From Varibaculum prostatecancerukia (GTDB taxonomy: Bacteria > Actinomycetota > Actinomycetes > Actinomycetales > Actinomycetaceae): DNA of 64,000 nt. The stretch is taken from assembly GCF_943169825.2 (NCBI RefSeq), contig NZ_OW968402.1, forward strand, positions 1,860,001-1,924,000, written 5' to 3'. A program made the translations under genes and the position numbers. The notes beneath the pieces are model-generated. The model was not told where the DNA came from, made no database searches, and saw only the letters and a list, made by a program, of their open reading frames with translations. Positions 15,839-25,289 of the stretch are shown here, one piece after another (position 1 is the first letter of the stretch; each line of letters opens with the position of its first letter).

Positions 15839-17965
15839 ATGTTTACCTGCAGCAACAGAATCCGCACACGCGCACTGGCAATCCTGGCTCTTATCGCCAC
15901 CTTTATTGCCTTTAATGGCCTAACAGCCATAACCGCACCTCAAAAGGCGGAGGCAGCTCCAATCACCGATTGGCAGGCCGGGTATATTATCTCGGATGCC
16001 AACTTCTATACGCAGGGAAACATGAGTGTCTCCCAGATCCAAACCTTCCTTAATAACAAGGGTAAATACTGCAATGGATCGAGGTGCCTAAAAAATTATC
16101 GCGGCAATCTTGCTTCTTTCTCTGCGGGCTCTTGCCCCTCAGCAGTTACCGGAGGCAGCAACCTATCGGCAGCGGAAATGATTTATCGAGTGTCACGTGC
16201 TTGTAAAATCTCCGCAAAAGTTTTGCTGGTTACTTTGGAAAAAGAAAACGGTCTGGTGACTTCACCCGCCTGGTATAACTCCCGTACCGGCGCGAATGCG
16301 TTTAGGACCGCCTTGGGGTACGGCTGCCCCGACACTGCGCCCTGTGACGCGCAGTATTTCGGAGTAGGCAACCAGCTTTATCACGCTGCGAAACAGTTCA
16401 ATATCTATAAGAAATACCCCAACTACTATAATTTTAGATCCGGGAAAACCTCGTGGGTGGGATATAACCCGAGCTCGGCTTGCGGAGGAAGTAACGTCTA
16501 TATGCGCAATGCCGCTACAGCCGGCCTCTACAACTACACCCCCTACCAACCGAATGCAGCTGCCTTACGGGCGGGACTAGGGACTGGGAACTCCTGCAGT
16601 TCTTATGGCAACCGCAATTTTTATTACCTGTACAAATCATGGTTCGGCAGTCCCCGCGCAGCCTCAAAACGCACAGTTACCCAGGCGCAGATAAAAGCCC
16701 TTTCACCAGTCATTTCCGATACCGATCTCAAGAGCGGAATGTGGAACGACACCATAAAGAAACTACAAGCAGCCATGCTTTTAGCAGTCCCCAGCTACCC
16801 ACTCTTTACCCCGGACGGTGGGTACGGAGCTAAGACCACCGAGATTGTGAAACAGTTCCAAAGCGAGAACGGTCTTTATCCCAGCGGGGTGGTGAACCAA
16901 GAGACTTCCTATACCCTGCTGCGTAAGGGTTTCCCGGTATACGTATTCACCCCCCACACCTACTACGGAACTTTGGGGTGGGGCGCACGTAGCGATGCTG
17001 TAACCACGCTACAGATAGGCGCGAAAGCGTTATTCCCCCAGTGGTATTCAGCAGGTATAGACGGGATTTATGGCGCCAAGAGTACGGCTTTCGTAAAAGC
17101 ATTCCAAAAGTCCAAGGGACTTCCCGAAAGCGGAACCGTAGACGAGGCTACCGCGCAGCAGCTTCGCGAAGCCGGGATTCCTATTTCCCTAGTGGCGGTA
17201 GCAGATCCCAAACCGATCTACCTGCGAAGCACCCTTTGGAAGGGCGCCTGGAATGATGATGTCCTGCAAGTTCAGCGGGCACTGGTAAAGAAATTCCCAC
17301 GATACGCCCAGTTCCAACCGGATGGCGGATTCGGAGCCAAGACCGAAGCGGCAGTTAAAGCAGTTCAACGCGCTAACGGAATCTATCCGGACGGCGGCGT
17401 CGGTCCTAAAACCATGGAACTTTTCCGAAAGAACGGAATCGAGGCGGGGATGTTTAACGCCGCTAAATCAACTACCGCTCTGAACCAGGGAGTATGGAAC
17501 TCGTCAGTGACCACTTTGCAGCAAGGGCTGCGTAAGTATTTCCCGGAGAGTTTCCCCTGCTGGCCGGACGGTGGATTCGGAGCTAAGACCGAAGCCGGAG
17601 TAAAGGCGGTACAGAAACATTTCGGTCTGCCGGAAACCGGTTTTGTAGATAAGGCTACTGCCGATCAGTTGCGAAGCTTGGGAGTGCCGCTCACCGTTTC
17701 GGCTCCACCTGAGGAGCTCGGTCAAACTCTGAACACACCCTTGGGACAGTGGCAATGGAATTCTCAGGTAATGGCGCTGCAAAAGATACTCAAGTACTAC
17801 TTCCCCGCGCAGACTCCCTACACCCCTGATGGAGGTTACGGAGTAGGCAGCAAAGCTGGAATGATCAAAGTTCAGAACTTGCTGCGCATCACCCCTACCG
17901 GGGTATTTGATCAGGAAACTGCTGCAAAGCTGCAGGAATACGGAGTTCCGCTGTCCTATAAGTAA
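15839..17965 (+). CDS. Secreted wall protein with five peptidoglycan-binding repeats
   Basis: 708 residues. A signal peptide ending near QKAEAAP is followed by a domain of about 250 residues with several Cys (GKYCNGSRCLKN, SRACKISAKVLLVTLEKENG, GCPDTAPCDAQYFG) that resembles the actinobacterial 'hemagglutinin'-annotated domain; the helix with LEKENGLVT looks lysozyme-like, but I cannot confirm catalysis. Five repeats of about 70 residues follow, each with a PDGG(F/Y)GAKT-like core and ending in a G(I/V)P(I/V/L)-like turn. Repeat sequence is close to that of the 579-residue transglutaminase protein. It is divergent from the nucleotidyltransferase fusion gene. Likely a wall-bound remodelling or adhesion protein. 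Confidence 0.8.
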   Translation: MFTCSNRIRTRALAILALIATFIAFNGLTAITAPQKAEAAPITDWQAGYIISDANFYTQGNMSVSQIQTFLNNKGKYCNGSRCLKNYRGNLASFSAGSCPSAVTGGSNLSAAEMIYRVSRACKISAKVLLVTLEKENGLVTSPAWYNSRTGANAFRTALGYGCPDTAPCDAQYFGVGNQLYHAAKQFNIYKKYPNYYNFRSGKTSWVGYNPSSACGGSNVYMRNAATAGLYNYTPYQPNAAALRAGLGTGNSCSSYGNRNFYYLYKSWFGSPRAASKRTVTQAQIKALSPVISDTDLKSGMWNDTIKKLQAAMLLAVPSYPLFTPDGGYGAKTTEIVKQFQSENGLYPSGVVNQETSYTLLRKGFPVYVFTPHTYYGTLGWGARSDAVTTLQIGAKALFPQWYSAGIDGIYGAKSTAFVKAFQKSKGLPESGTVDEATAQQLREAGIPISLVAVADPKPIYLRSTLWKGAWNDDVLQVQRALVKKFPRYAQFQPDGGFGAKTEAAVKAVQRANGIYPDGGVGPKTMELFRKNGIEAGMFNAAKSTTALNQGVWNSSVTTLQQGLRKYFPESFPCWPDGGFGAKTEAGVKAVQKHFGLPETGFVDKATADQLRSLGVPLTVSAPPEELGQTLNTPLGQWQWNSQVMALQKILKYYFPAQTPYTPDGGYGVGSKAGMIKVQNLLRITPTGVFDQETAAKLQEYGVPLSYK

Positions 17966-18032
17966 AATAATCAAATCGGCAGCGCTAGCTTGCCGGCAAC
18001 CCTTAGCCAATTTTTAGATAGAGGAAGCCGCC

Positions 18033-18578
18033 GTGAAGAAGTGGTTATTTTTAGTTGCATTCGCAGCCGTTACCTTAAGCGCCTGTTCCCCCGCCCTGCC
18101 GCGGGAAACTCCGAGCACTAGCGCCAGCGCCAGCGTCAGCAGCGGGCAGGCCAGCATTAGTACCCCAGCTACACCGGATGCAAAATCTAAGCAGCCAAAA
18201 GCCTCCGAAAAGTCCGACGCCAAGACTCTGCCTAGTTCCAAGGTTAACGCTGACCAAAAAACTCCGCAGGGTGCAGTTATGCTCTACCTGAAGGCCTTTG
18301 CTTCCAAGGACACAGCAACGCTTTGCAAAACGATCACCACTTCCACAGTTAATCGCTTAGAAGCCTTAGGGCAAGAATGCGAAAGCACCTATCGGGAGTC
18401 AGAGGTTCCCGAACCTGCAAAGGATCTTTCAAAATTGCAATTTCGCAATAGTGGTTCCACTAGCGATGGACGCGGGGTATCGGTGCTGGTTACTTCGGGG
18501 AAAAGCAGCTACTCGTTTGTATGCGTAGACGAGGGGGGTAGCTGGCACGTAGATCCGGAAAGTTATACTAGGAAATAG
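18033..18578 (+). CDS. Small lipoprotein with DUF4878-like C-terminal domain
   Basis: 181 residues, GTG start with GAGGAAG upstream. Signal with lipobox LSAC at residues 15-18, then a Ser/Thr/Ala/Lys-rich linker to about 75, then a compact domain beginning TPQGAVMLYLKAFASKDTAT and ending with an SYSFVCVDEGGSWHVDPESY strand pair. The layout fits NTF2-like lipoproteins of the DUF4878 type; no enzymatic residues are evident. It lies between the wall protein and LicD and may be cotranscribed with them. Confidence 0.65.
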   Translation: MKKWLFLVAFAAVTLSACSPALPRETPSTSASASVSSGQASISTPATPDAKSKQPKASEKSDAKTLPSSKVNADQKTPQGAVMLYLKAFASKDTATLCKTITTSTVNRLEALGQECESTYRESEVPEPAKDLSKLQFRNSGSTSDGRGVSVLVTSGKSSYSFVCVDEGGSWHVDPESYTRK

Positions 18579-18638
18579 TAAATAGCAAGAACTTCTCGGC
18601 TCTTTTTACAGCCTTAACACTATGAAAGGCGCTGCTAC

Positions 18639-19334
18639 ATGATTGCAAGCGTGAAACGTTGGCTTCGTACCTCCCGATTAACTCGCGACCTCTACCAACG
18701 CCTATACGATGTCAAGCATCAGCGGGAAGAACGTTTAGCAAATGCGGCCCTCAAAAACGATGGCGCTGAAGTACTGGCCGACTTCCAAGCTCTGATGCAA
18801 AAACTCGGTGCCGAATGGTACTTAGCATATGGGACCTGCCTAGGCGCCCTCCGTAATCATCAGTTCATATCCCATGATCTAGATATGGATTTTTATCTAT
18901 GCCCTAAGCTCGGAGTCGGGATCGAAGAAGTTAAGAACGCACTTTCTGCAGCCGGCTATCGCCACCACCACGATTACGAAGTGGAGGGAAAGACTGCAGA
19001 ATGCAGCTGGGAACGGAATGGGGTCAATTTTGACATTTTTGTTCTCGAAGAGAAACCAGAGGGATATGGGTGCTATTTATTTAATCGTTTCCCTGATAGT
19101 TCTTACAGTCACGAGCACGAATTTTCTGTGAGCTTGAGTATGGCCCCACATATCACCGACAAACGTGAGATAGACCTTGCGGGAGTTACAGTTCCCATAC
19201 CTGCAAACGCCGAAGATTTTATGAAACTTTACTACGGTGAAAATTGGATAGTCCCCGACCCCAGCTACACTTGGGAAAACGCGCTCCCTTCGCGGAAACG
19301 ATGCGCTAAGCGAGGATACTATAGACAGTACTGA
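18639..19334 (+). CDS. LicD-family phosphotransferase
   Basis: 231 residues of the LicD nucleotidyltransferase-like fold. Seen: the helix YLAYGTCLGALRNHQFISHD followed by the metal-binding LDMDFYL, then a second acidic strand VNFDIFVLE. LicD proteins move phosphocholine or similar groups from a CDP carrier to a surface glycan. The likely donor in this locus is made by the nucleotidyltransferase-PLP fusion. Followed at 30 bp by a glycosyltransferase gene on the same strand. Confidence 0.85.
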   Translation: MIASVKRWLRTSRLTRDLYQRLYDVKHQREERLANAALKNDGAEVLADFQALMQKLGAEWYLAYGTCLGALRNHQFISHDLDMDFYLCPKLGVGIEEVKNALSAAGYRHHHDYEVEGKTAECSWERNGVNFDIFVLEEKPEGYGCYLFNRFPDSSYSHEHEFSVSLSMAPHITDKREIDLAGVTVPIPANAEDFMKLYYGENWIVPDPSYTWENALPSRKRCAKRGYYRQY

Positions 19335-19363
19335 CCTTATTCACGCCCTACCCAGGAAGTAGC

Positions 19364-20416
19364 ATGAAAACTTTTGAGTCTCTCAGTAGCCCCCATATAT
19401 CTGTGGGCATTGTTGCTCTAGATGAAGAGGATTATCTTCCCGATATGCTCTCTTGCATCAAGGCTCAAGACTACCCACACCATCTTATCCAGGTGGTGCT
19501 GGTAGATAGCGGATCTGAAGATGCCACCCCCCGGATTATGAAGGACTTTGCCACGCGGGCAACCGACTTTGAATCCGTGGTGCTGCTCCATAACCCAGGA
19601 AAGACCGTGCCGAAAGGATGGAACGTCTTTCTTGCCGCCGCAACCGGAGATGTAATCGTTAGGGTAGACGCTCACGCTCGCATTCCAGATAATTTTTTGA
19701 GCCAAATCATAGCGGTCTTGCGTGAAGATGAAGCAGTAGCTGGTGGCCCGCGCCCCACGATCACCCCTAATAGTGCCACCGACTGGCAACGAGTATTGCA
19801 TACCGTCGAAGAATCTATGTTCGGGGCTTCGATCGCGAAATATCGAGGTAAGTCAAAATCCGACTCTAACGCACCTCAGTACGTAAAATCAGTATTCCAC
19901 CCAGGATACCGCCGCTCGGTGATAGATAAAGTGGGTCCCTTTAACGAGGAGCTTACCCGCACCGAAGACAACGACTACTCCTACCGGATTCGTAAAGCCG
20001 GTTATAAGATTCGTTTTGATTCCCGGATCTATTCTGAGCAAATAATTCGTCCTTCACTGTTTGCCATGATTAGGCAAAAATACAATAACGGCTATTGGAT
20101 AGGTAGGACTCTTTTCGTACAACCCGGATGTATCGAGGTGTATCACCTGGTGCCGGGAGCTTTTGTTTTAGCTATTGCCGCGGGATTCGCACTGCGGCTA
20201 CGGGGAGTTAAGCTGCCGCTGCGGCTGCTAGCCGCCAGCTATGGAACCGCCGATCTGGCTTTAAGCGCGGCATCGTTTCCGAAAGTTGACCCGCCCACCA
20301 GTAAAGCTGCCAGCTTACCCTTGATTTTCCCCGCCCTCCATATTGCCTATGGCATCGGCACTTGGAAGGGAATAATAGAGGGACTAAAAGAGACATTCCA
20401 AGGAGGGCGAGGGTGA
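19364..20416 (+). CDS. Family 2 glycosyltransferase with membrane tail
   Basis: 350 residues. GT-A fold of the ExoA/succinoglycan type: ISVGIVALDEEDYLPDMLSC at the N-terminus, LVDSGSEDATP, the metal site RVDAHARIP and the acceptor-side ED in TRTEDNDYSYRIRKAG. A short hydrophobic region follows (GAFVLAIAAGFALRLRG and onward), so it is membrane-associated. AGGAAG precedes the ATG at 19364. Its stop overlaps the next start as GTGA. Confidence 0.9.
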   Translation: MKTFESLSSPHISVGIVALDEEDYLPDMLSCIKAQDYPHHLIQVVLVDSGSEDATPRIMKDFATRATDFESVVLLHNPGKTVPKGWNVFLAAATGDVIVRVDAHARIPDNFLSQIIAVLREDEAVAGGPRPTITPNSATDWQRVLHTVEESMFGASIAKYRGKSKSDSNAPQYVKSVFHPGYRRSVIDKVGPFNEELTRTEDNDYSYRIRKAGYKIRFDSRIYSEQIIRPSLFAMIRQKYNNGYWIGRTLFVQPGCIEVYHLVPGAFVLAIAAGFALRLRGVKLPLRLLAASYGTADLALSAASFPKVDPPTSKAASLPLIFPALHIAYGIGTWKGIIEGLKETFQGGRG

Positions 20417-21108
20417 ATCTTGATTCCCTGCACGACTTGAAAAGTAAGCTGCAGCTGCGCTGGCATTTATATAAAAACCGACAGCTTTTGAATCGGGAAG
20501 TAACCATTATTTCCAATAACTGTATTGCGGGGGTCATATATCATGATTGCGGTTTACGATTTCTTTCCCCTACTGTGAACCTTTGGTTTCCGACTGAAGA
20601 TTTTTTCACCTACGCGGCCAACCTCCTTGAGTACTCCCCACAACAGGGAGCAGAACTACGTGAGATTTTTGAGGAGGGAATCAGTTACCCCCTGGGGTTA
20701 CTAACTCCAAAATCTGCGGATCTGCCCGCGATAAAGCTTTACTTTCAGCATTACCCCAGCTTTGAACTTGCCAAAGAAAAATGGGAGCAGCGTTCAAGGC
20801 GAATAAACTTGGAAAACATTTGTATGATTTTTGAGTGTTCGCAACCCATTGCCGAAAACAGCCCTATTCCAGAGCTTTTTCGCGCGGCTCCCTATTCCCA
20901 TAAAGTTATAGTTACCAGTAAGCATTCGGTAACTGGCGCAGGCACTGAAGTTGTACATCTTCCGGTATATGACTTGCCAGGGTATCAGCCGGGAAAGCTT
21001 TTCACCACCAAAAGTAAACTGTCTTTATCCCGGTGGCTTGATGATTTCAATTATGTAGAGTTTTTAAATCGCACTAAAGGAAAGCTGCTTCCCGCGATAC
21101 TCAAGTAG
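20413..21108 (+). CDS. DUF1919 polysaccharide-biosynthesis protein
   Basis: 231 residues from the GTG at 20413, chosen over the longer frame from 20362 because AGGAGG (20401-20406) sits six bases upstream and the GTGA overlaps the preceding stop. The N-terminal signature VTIISNNCIAGVIYHDCGLR and FLSPTVNLWFPTEDF are diagnostic of DUF1919, a family found in exopolysaccharide clusters whose biochemical role is unsettled. Translationally coupled to the upstream glycosyltransferase. Confidence 0.8.
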   Translation: MNLDSLHDLKSKLQLRWHLYKNRQLLNREVTIISNNCIAGVIYHDCGLRFLSPTVNLWFPTEDFFTYAANLLEYSPQQGAELREIFEEGISYPLGLLTPKSADLPAIKLYFQHYPSFELAKEKWEQRSRRINLENICMIFECSQPIAENSPIPELFRAAPYSHKVIVTSKHSVTGAGTEVVHLPVYDLPGYQPGKLFTTKSKLSLSRWLDDFNYVEFLNRTKGKLLPAILK

Positions 21109-21275
21109 ATTGTCAGCACTCCCTAGAGTCAATGTTCGAAAACAGGGATCACGAATAATCTCTAGCTGACAAATGAGGATGCCAAATAACGCGACTTCAC
21201 TGCCCGCATCATTATAATTTCTCGAAGATTAAAAAGTTCAACAGACTTAACTATTCGTAAGTTTTGACATTAGTT

Positions 21276-22403
21276 TTAAGCTTTACGTTCGTTAAGTATC
21301 AATTTTTGATAGCGATTTACAAGTAACTGCGAGGCTTGCCTAATATCGAAACCCTTCTGGGCAACTAGCTTATCTGCCCCTTCTAAACGATTTGTCGGCA
21401 GGGATAGGACAGTTTCCGCCCAACGATCCGGCGGGTCACCTAAGCCCTGCTGCCGATAGCTAGGAAGAATTCTAGCTTCCGCCGGTACCTGGCTACTCGC
21501 CAGACAAGGCAGACCATTGGTCTGTGCTTCTACCAGCACAATCCCAAAGCCTTCATGGAGAGAAGGCAAACAGAAACTATCCATGGCGCTTAGAAGCGCG
21601 CCTATATCTGTACGAAGACCCGCAAAATGCACCGAATCTGCAATCCCAAGTTTCTTAACTCGGGTCTCAACTGCGGGACGCAGAGCGCCACCTTCACCCA
21701 CTAAGAGGAGACATGCATCGGGGCGGCGCCGCTTTACCTCAGCAAAGACCTGCACTAATAATTCATGGTTCTTCAGGGCTACGAAGCGCCCTATATGTCC
21801 GAGCACAAAAGCATCCGGGGAAATGTTGAACTCGCTTCGCACTTCCGCTCTTTGTTGGGGGTTAAATAAGAAATGCTCCAAACTGATTGCGTTATTGATT
21901 ACTGTGAATGAGGCAGTAGAAGTTATGCGTTTACCAAAAGCCGCGTTTCCCGCTGCTATGGAAGCTGCCCAAAAGTCAGTAGCCAGATAGGGCAGGGAAC
22001 GATAGAGTAACCAGTTTCGTACACTGCCTATTAGGTGCTCAGAATATTTTTCGGAATGACTATGCGCGATTCGCACCTTCACTCCATATTTTTTTGCAAG
22101 CGTGAAAATCACCGGATTCAAATAAAGATCGTGAAGTTGCACCGCATCATATTCACCAACGTGAGCCCGGAAAAAATCCTCGACCGCTTTCCAATACTGC
22201 GGGAATCCCCTAAGCCCAGGTTCGGGGGTCAGAAATACCCTCCCCCCGAGTTCTTCGATTTCCGCCCGAAAGGTGTAGTCATTTTCCCAGAACACCAGGA
22301 AATCAAAGGTAACTTCTTTGGCAATGTGACGATAGTAATTCATCATCGCTTGTGCTACCCCAGAAACCTGAGCGCACGAAGCCATCACCTGTAAGACTCT
22401 CAC
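21276..22403 (-). CDS. GT4-type glycosyltransferase (EpsF-like)
   Basis: 375 residues, two Rossmann domains. Seen: VSGVAQAMMNYYRHIA in the acceptor domain, YDAVQLHDLYLNP, FVLGHIGRFVALKNHE at the domain boundary, VGEGGALRP, and the donor-site glutamate motif SLHEGFGIVLVEAQTNG. It probably adds one sugar to the lipid-linked repeat unit on the cytoplasmic side. Convergent with the DUF1919 gene across 167 bp in which I see no feature, and 24 bp downstream of the polymerase/ligase gene. Confidence 0.9.
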   Translation of the reverse strand: MRVLQVMASCAQVSGVAQAMMNYYRHIAKEVTFDFLVFWENDYTFRAEIEELGGRVFLTPEPGLRGFPQYWKAVEDFFRAHVGEYDAVQLHDLYLNPVIFTLAKKYGVKVRIAHSHSEKYSEHLIGSVRNWLLYRSLPYLATDFWAASIAAGNAAFGKRITSTASFTVINNAISLEHFLFNPQQRAEVRSEFNISPDAFVLGHIGRFVALKNHELLVQVFAEVKRRRPDACLLLVGEGGALRPAVETRVKKLGIADSVHFAGLRTDIGALLSAMDSFCLPSLHEGFGIVLVEAQTNGLPCLASSQVPAEARILPSYRQQGLGDPPDRWAETVLSLPTNRLEGADKLVAQKGFDIRQASQLLVNRYQKLILNERKA

Positions 22404-22427
22404 GGTAATCTCGCTACTATGCCAGTT

Positions 22428-23972
22428 TTAGTTCCCGGAAACCAGTTTTGTTTCCCGCAGCGTAATCACTGGAATTCTCATCGGCTCGGAGTCGGGACGG
22501 GCTATTAAATAACCCATGATAATCAGCAAAATCCCGAACATGTAATCTAAGCCTAGGAATGAATCAGTCAGGAACATAACTCCGCTCATTATCGTCAGCC
22601 AGGCCGCGCCCAAGAAGAAATCGGACCAATCGGGGTGACGCAGCTTTATCGCTTTTCCATAGCTAACCAGACATCCCAAGAAAAACACCAGGTAGATCCC
22701 AAATCCGAGAGCTCCGTAGCTGATTAAAACATCAAGATAGGAGTTGTGCACGTGATAGCCCCGCTCCAATAATTTCTGCTCAGCGCGTAGTTTCTCCGCT
22801 TTCGCGTATTCATCAGTGTTGTAGGGGCCAATACCGACTACCGGGTGCCCTTTCCAAAGCTCGAGGGTTTCTTCCCAGATGTAAATGCGCGCTGATTTAG
22901 TGGAATCTCCTTTATTTACGCGAAGCATACTCACGTCATCTGCCATCTTCCAATCAGAACTGGTTTTCTTAGATCCGGCAGGGTGAATTAGTTCAAAAAC
23001 TTGAGTGTAATAGGAAATTTCTCCCTCCACCAGGGCATCTATATTGGCATTAACCGTGGTGTAGCCAAAACCCCCGATAAGGATTACCCACACCACCAGC
23101 AGAGCTTTCGCTTTTTTCTGTAGATACTCACTGCGCCGGTAATAAAACACGAAAAGGCAAAGACCGGCCACTGCCAGGGTGATTAATAGGGATAAACGGG
23201 CTCCTCGAGAATTGCAACCAACGGTAGCGATAACTACCAGAACTAGATTTATCCAATACAAAATTCGGTATCTTATTTTACCGCGCGCGGTAAGGAAGAT
23301 CTTTTCCTGATAAATCAACGCCCAGGTAGTAACAAAGATACTCACTATTCCAGCGAGTGCAGCGTGATTCGAATCCACATTCATTCCGAAAACGATGAAT
23401 ACTCGATTCCCGGAACCATAGGTCAAAGATTGCACCCCAAGACGGCGCATGGCGCCCGCTAGTTCACCTAGGAAAGTAAAACCCAAGGCAATCATTGCGA
23501 CCGAAGTAAGCGCCTGTAAACCAGTTATTATCTGTGCGGGCAGCAATACTTTAGCCAGCTCTCTATGGGGTTTGGAGCTGCGCGCTATATAGGCTCCCAG
23601 CGGATAAACTAATAACACCGAAACTGCAAGCAGGATTCCGGATTTAATTTGAGTTACCGGATTTACCGCATAGTTTAGGGCTAAGGTAACTACCGCGGCA
23701 GGCAGCAGCAACCCCAGCACTTTTATCCAAGGGGTTTTAAAGTAGGAGCGATCCTTTAATAAATAATAAAGAATCAAGGCATATGCCCAGAACAAAAGCA
23801 AATACTGTATCGACCCGAGGAACTCGCCTAAAATTACAACTTGCCGCAACACAAGATAAACCAGGTAGACACTCACGCAGTAAACCGGATTCAGCAGGAC
23901 ACTGAAGAGCTTGCGCGCTTGCTTTGGCGCCGTAGGGGTCACAGTTTCATCACTTACTACTGCTTCATTCAC
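22428..23972 (-). CDS. O-antigen ligase/polymerase-like membrane protein (Wzy_C)
   Basis: 514 residues with about a dozen hydrophobic segments and a large external loop (about 330-400). The loop carries the Wzy_C-type signature HPVVGIGPYNTDEY and HNSYLDVLISYGALGFG, as in O-antigen ligases and capsule polymerases. With the Wzx-type flippase at 25290 this suggests a Wzx/Wzy route for a surface polysaccharide. It is divergent from the glycosyltransferase at 24091. Confidence 0.85.
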   Translation of the reverse strand: MNEAVVSDETVTPTAPKQARKLFSVLLNPVYCVSVYLVYLVLRQVVILGEFLGSIQYLLLFWAYALILYYLLKDRSYFKTPWIKVLGLLLPAAVVTLALNYAVNPVTQIKSGILLAVSVLLVYPLGAYIARSSKPHRELAKVLLPAQIITGLQALTSVAMIALGFTFLGELAGAMRRLGVQSLTYGSGNRVFIVFGMNVDSNHAALAGIVSIFVTTWALIYQEKIFLTARGKIRYRILYWINLVLVVIATVGCNSRGARLSLLITLAVAGLCLFVFYYRRSEYLQKKAKALLVVWVILIGGFGYTTVNANIDALVEGEISYYTQVFELIHPAGSKKTSSDWKMADDVSMLRVNKGDSTKSARIYIWEETLELWKGHPVVGIGPYNTDEYAKAEKLRAEQKLLERGYHVHNSYLDVLISYGALGFGIYLVFFLGCLVSYGKAIKLRHPDWSDFFLGAAWLTIMSGVMFLTDSFLGLDYMFGILLIIMGYLIARPDSEPMRIPVITLRETKLVSGN

Positions 23973-24090
23973 ATTCTTACTCCACTAAAATAAGCTTTTC
24001 ATTTGGCTCACTAAAAGATAAATAGAGTTTACCGCATTAGAGTGAGTTCACCTCGCAAGCAGATAGCATTCCCTATGGAATACTGAAGTT

Positions 24091-25092
24091 ATGAGGCTAA
24101 GCGTAATCATTCCTTATTATAATTCAGCAGAATTCTTACCGCGTCTGGAAAAAACTTTATCTAACCAGATAAACCCCCGGGGAGAAGCAGAGACTGAAGT
24201 TGAAGTCATTGTGGTTGATGATGCCTCTCGCCAAGCAGATCAGACTCTGCTAGCTGAGGTCTCGGCTAGAAATAACTGGCAGCTAGTGACCCTAACTGAA
24301 AACCTGGGACCTGGAGGGGCGCGCAATGCCGGAATCTCTGCTGCCAGTGGCGACTACTTAGTGTTTTTAGACTCCGACGATGAGCTCATCCCCGGCTCCC
24401 TGGAAATACTTGCGGATGCGTTGAGTAAAACGCCTTGTGACGTATTGCTTTTCGACTTCAGTATTATCGACGAGGGAAAAGCACACGATTATACCGTTCT
24501 TCCCGAACCCCCGGCACAGCTTGATTACGTTAGTACCGACTATGCGCTGGCCTTCGCGCGGGGAGGAACCTGCGGGAAAGTCTATCGCCGCGATTTTGTT
24601 CGTGAGCACGACCTGGGGTTCGGAACCGGCGTCCGGCATGAAGATACAGTGCTTACCAAAACCGCACTGGCTTGGGCGGAAAAAGTCGCTTATCTGCCCC
24701 AGAGTCTTTACCGCTACCAGGTCCACGCAGGGTCTTTGATTGCTGATGATTCTAATGCTTCCCTTTCTGCCTCCTTTGAGGCCTTAGAGCAGATCCGCAA
24801 GCTTAGCGCGGACAGGCATCCTCAAGAAATTGAATACGTCTATATTGTCGAAGTAATCATTTCCTGCGCGATGAAATTCTATCCCTTAAAAGTAACCCGC
24901 AGTCAGGCGCGAAAACTATTCTTACGCTTTGTCGCAGACTATCCTAACTGGGCAAAGAATCCTTACCTGCAGAAAGGCGGAATCCGTTACCGCTTATATG
25001 CCGCTTTAGCTCAGCACCACTCCTTTCTCGGTTTATTTACACTTTCCTACGTAGAAACCGTGATGCGAAAAATTCTAGGTCGGGGACACTGA
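24091..25092 (+). CDS. Family 2 glycosyltransferase
   Basis: 333 residues, GT-A fold: LSVIIPYYNSAEFLPRLEKT, VIVVDDASRQADQTLL, ENLGPGGARNAGISAASGDY, and the metal site FLDSDDELIPGSL. The acceptor side shows GVRHEDTVLTKTAL. It resembles WaaB/CpsJ-type enzymes of capsule clusters. No membrane segment is clear. The donor and acceptor sugars cannot be read. Confidence 0.9.
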   Translation: MRLSVIIPYYNSAEFLPRLEKTLSNQINPRGEAETEVEVIVVDDASRQADQTLLAEVSARNNWQLVTLTENLGPGGARNAGISAASGDYLVFLDSDDELIPGSLEILADALSKTPCDVLLFDFSIIDEGKAHDYTVLPEPPAQLDYVSTDYALAFARGGTCGKVYRRDFVREHDLGFGTGVRHEDTVLTKTALAWAEKVAYLPQSLYRYQVHAGSLIADDSNASLSASFEALEQIRKLSADRHPQEIEYVYIVEVIISCAMKFYPLKVTRSQARKLFLRFVADYPNWAKNPYLQKGGIRYRLYAALAQHHSFLGLFTLSYVETVMRKILGRGH

Positions 25093-25289
25093 CTCCCTCC
25101 CTATCTGGAGCACTTTTAGGACGGAAGCCAGAAACGAAGAAGCAGGCTCCCCCCTAAGAAACCTAGTTGCTATCTCCGTTTCGGGTAACAATAACTATGC
25201 CTCTCTAGCGGTTTGTCCGTTACTAGATATTGATTTACCATGCTTTACTTGTAGACGTTAAGTCTAACGCAGTGAATCTAAGGAGAAGC

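Noticed and set aside
25230-25289. Longer start for the flippase
   Set aside because: The TTG at 25230 has no ribosome-binding site, whereas the GTG at 25290 follows AAGGAGA.
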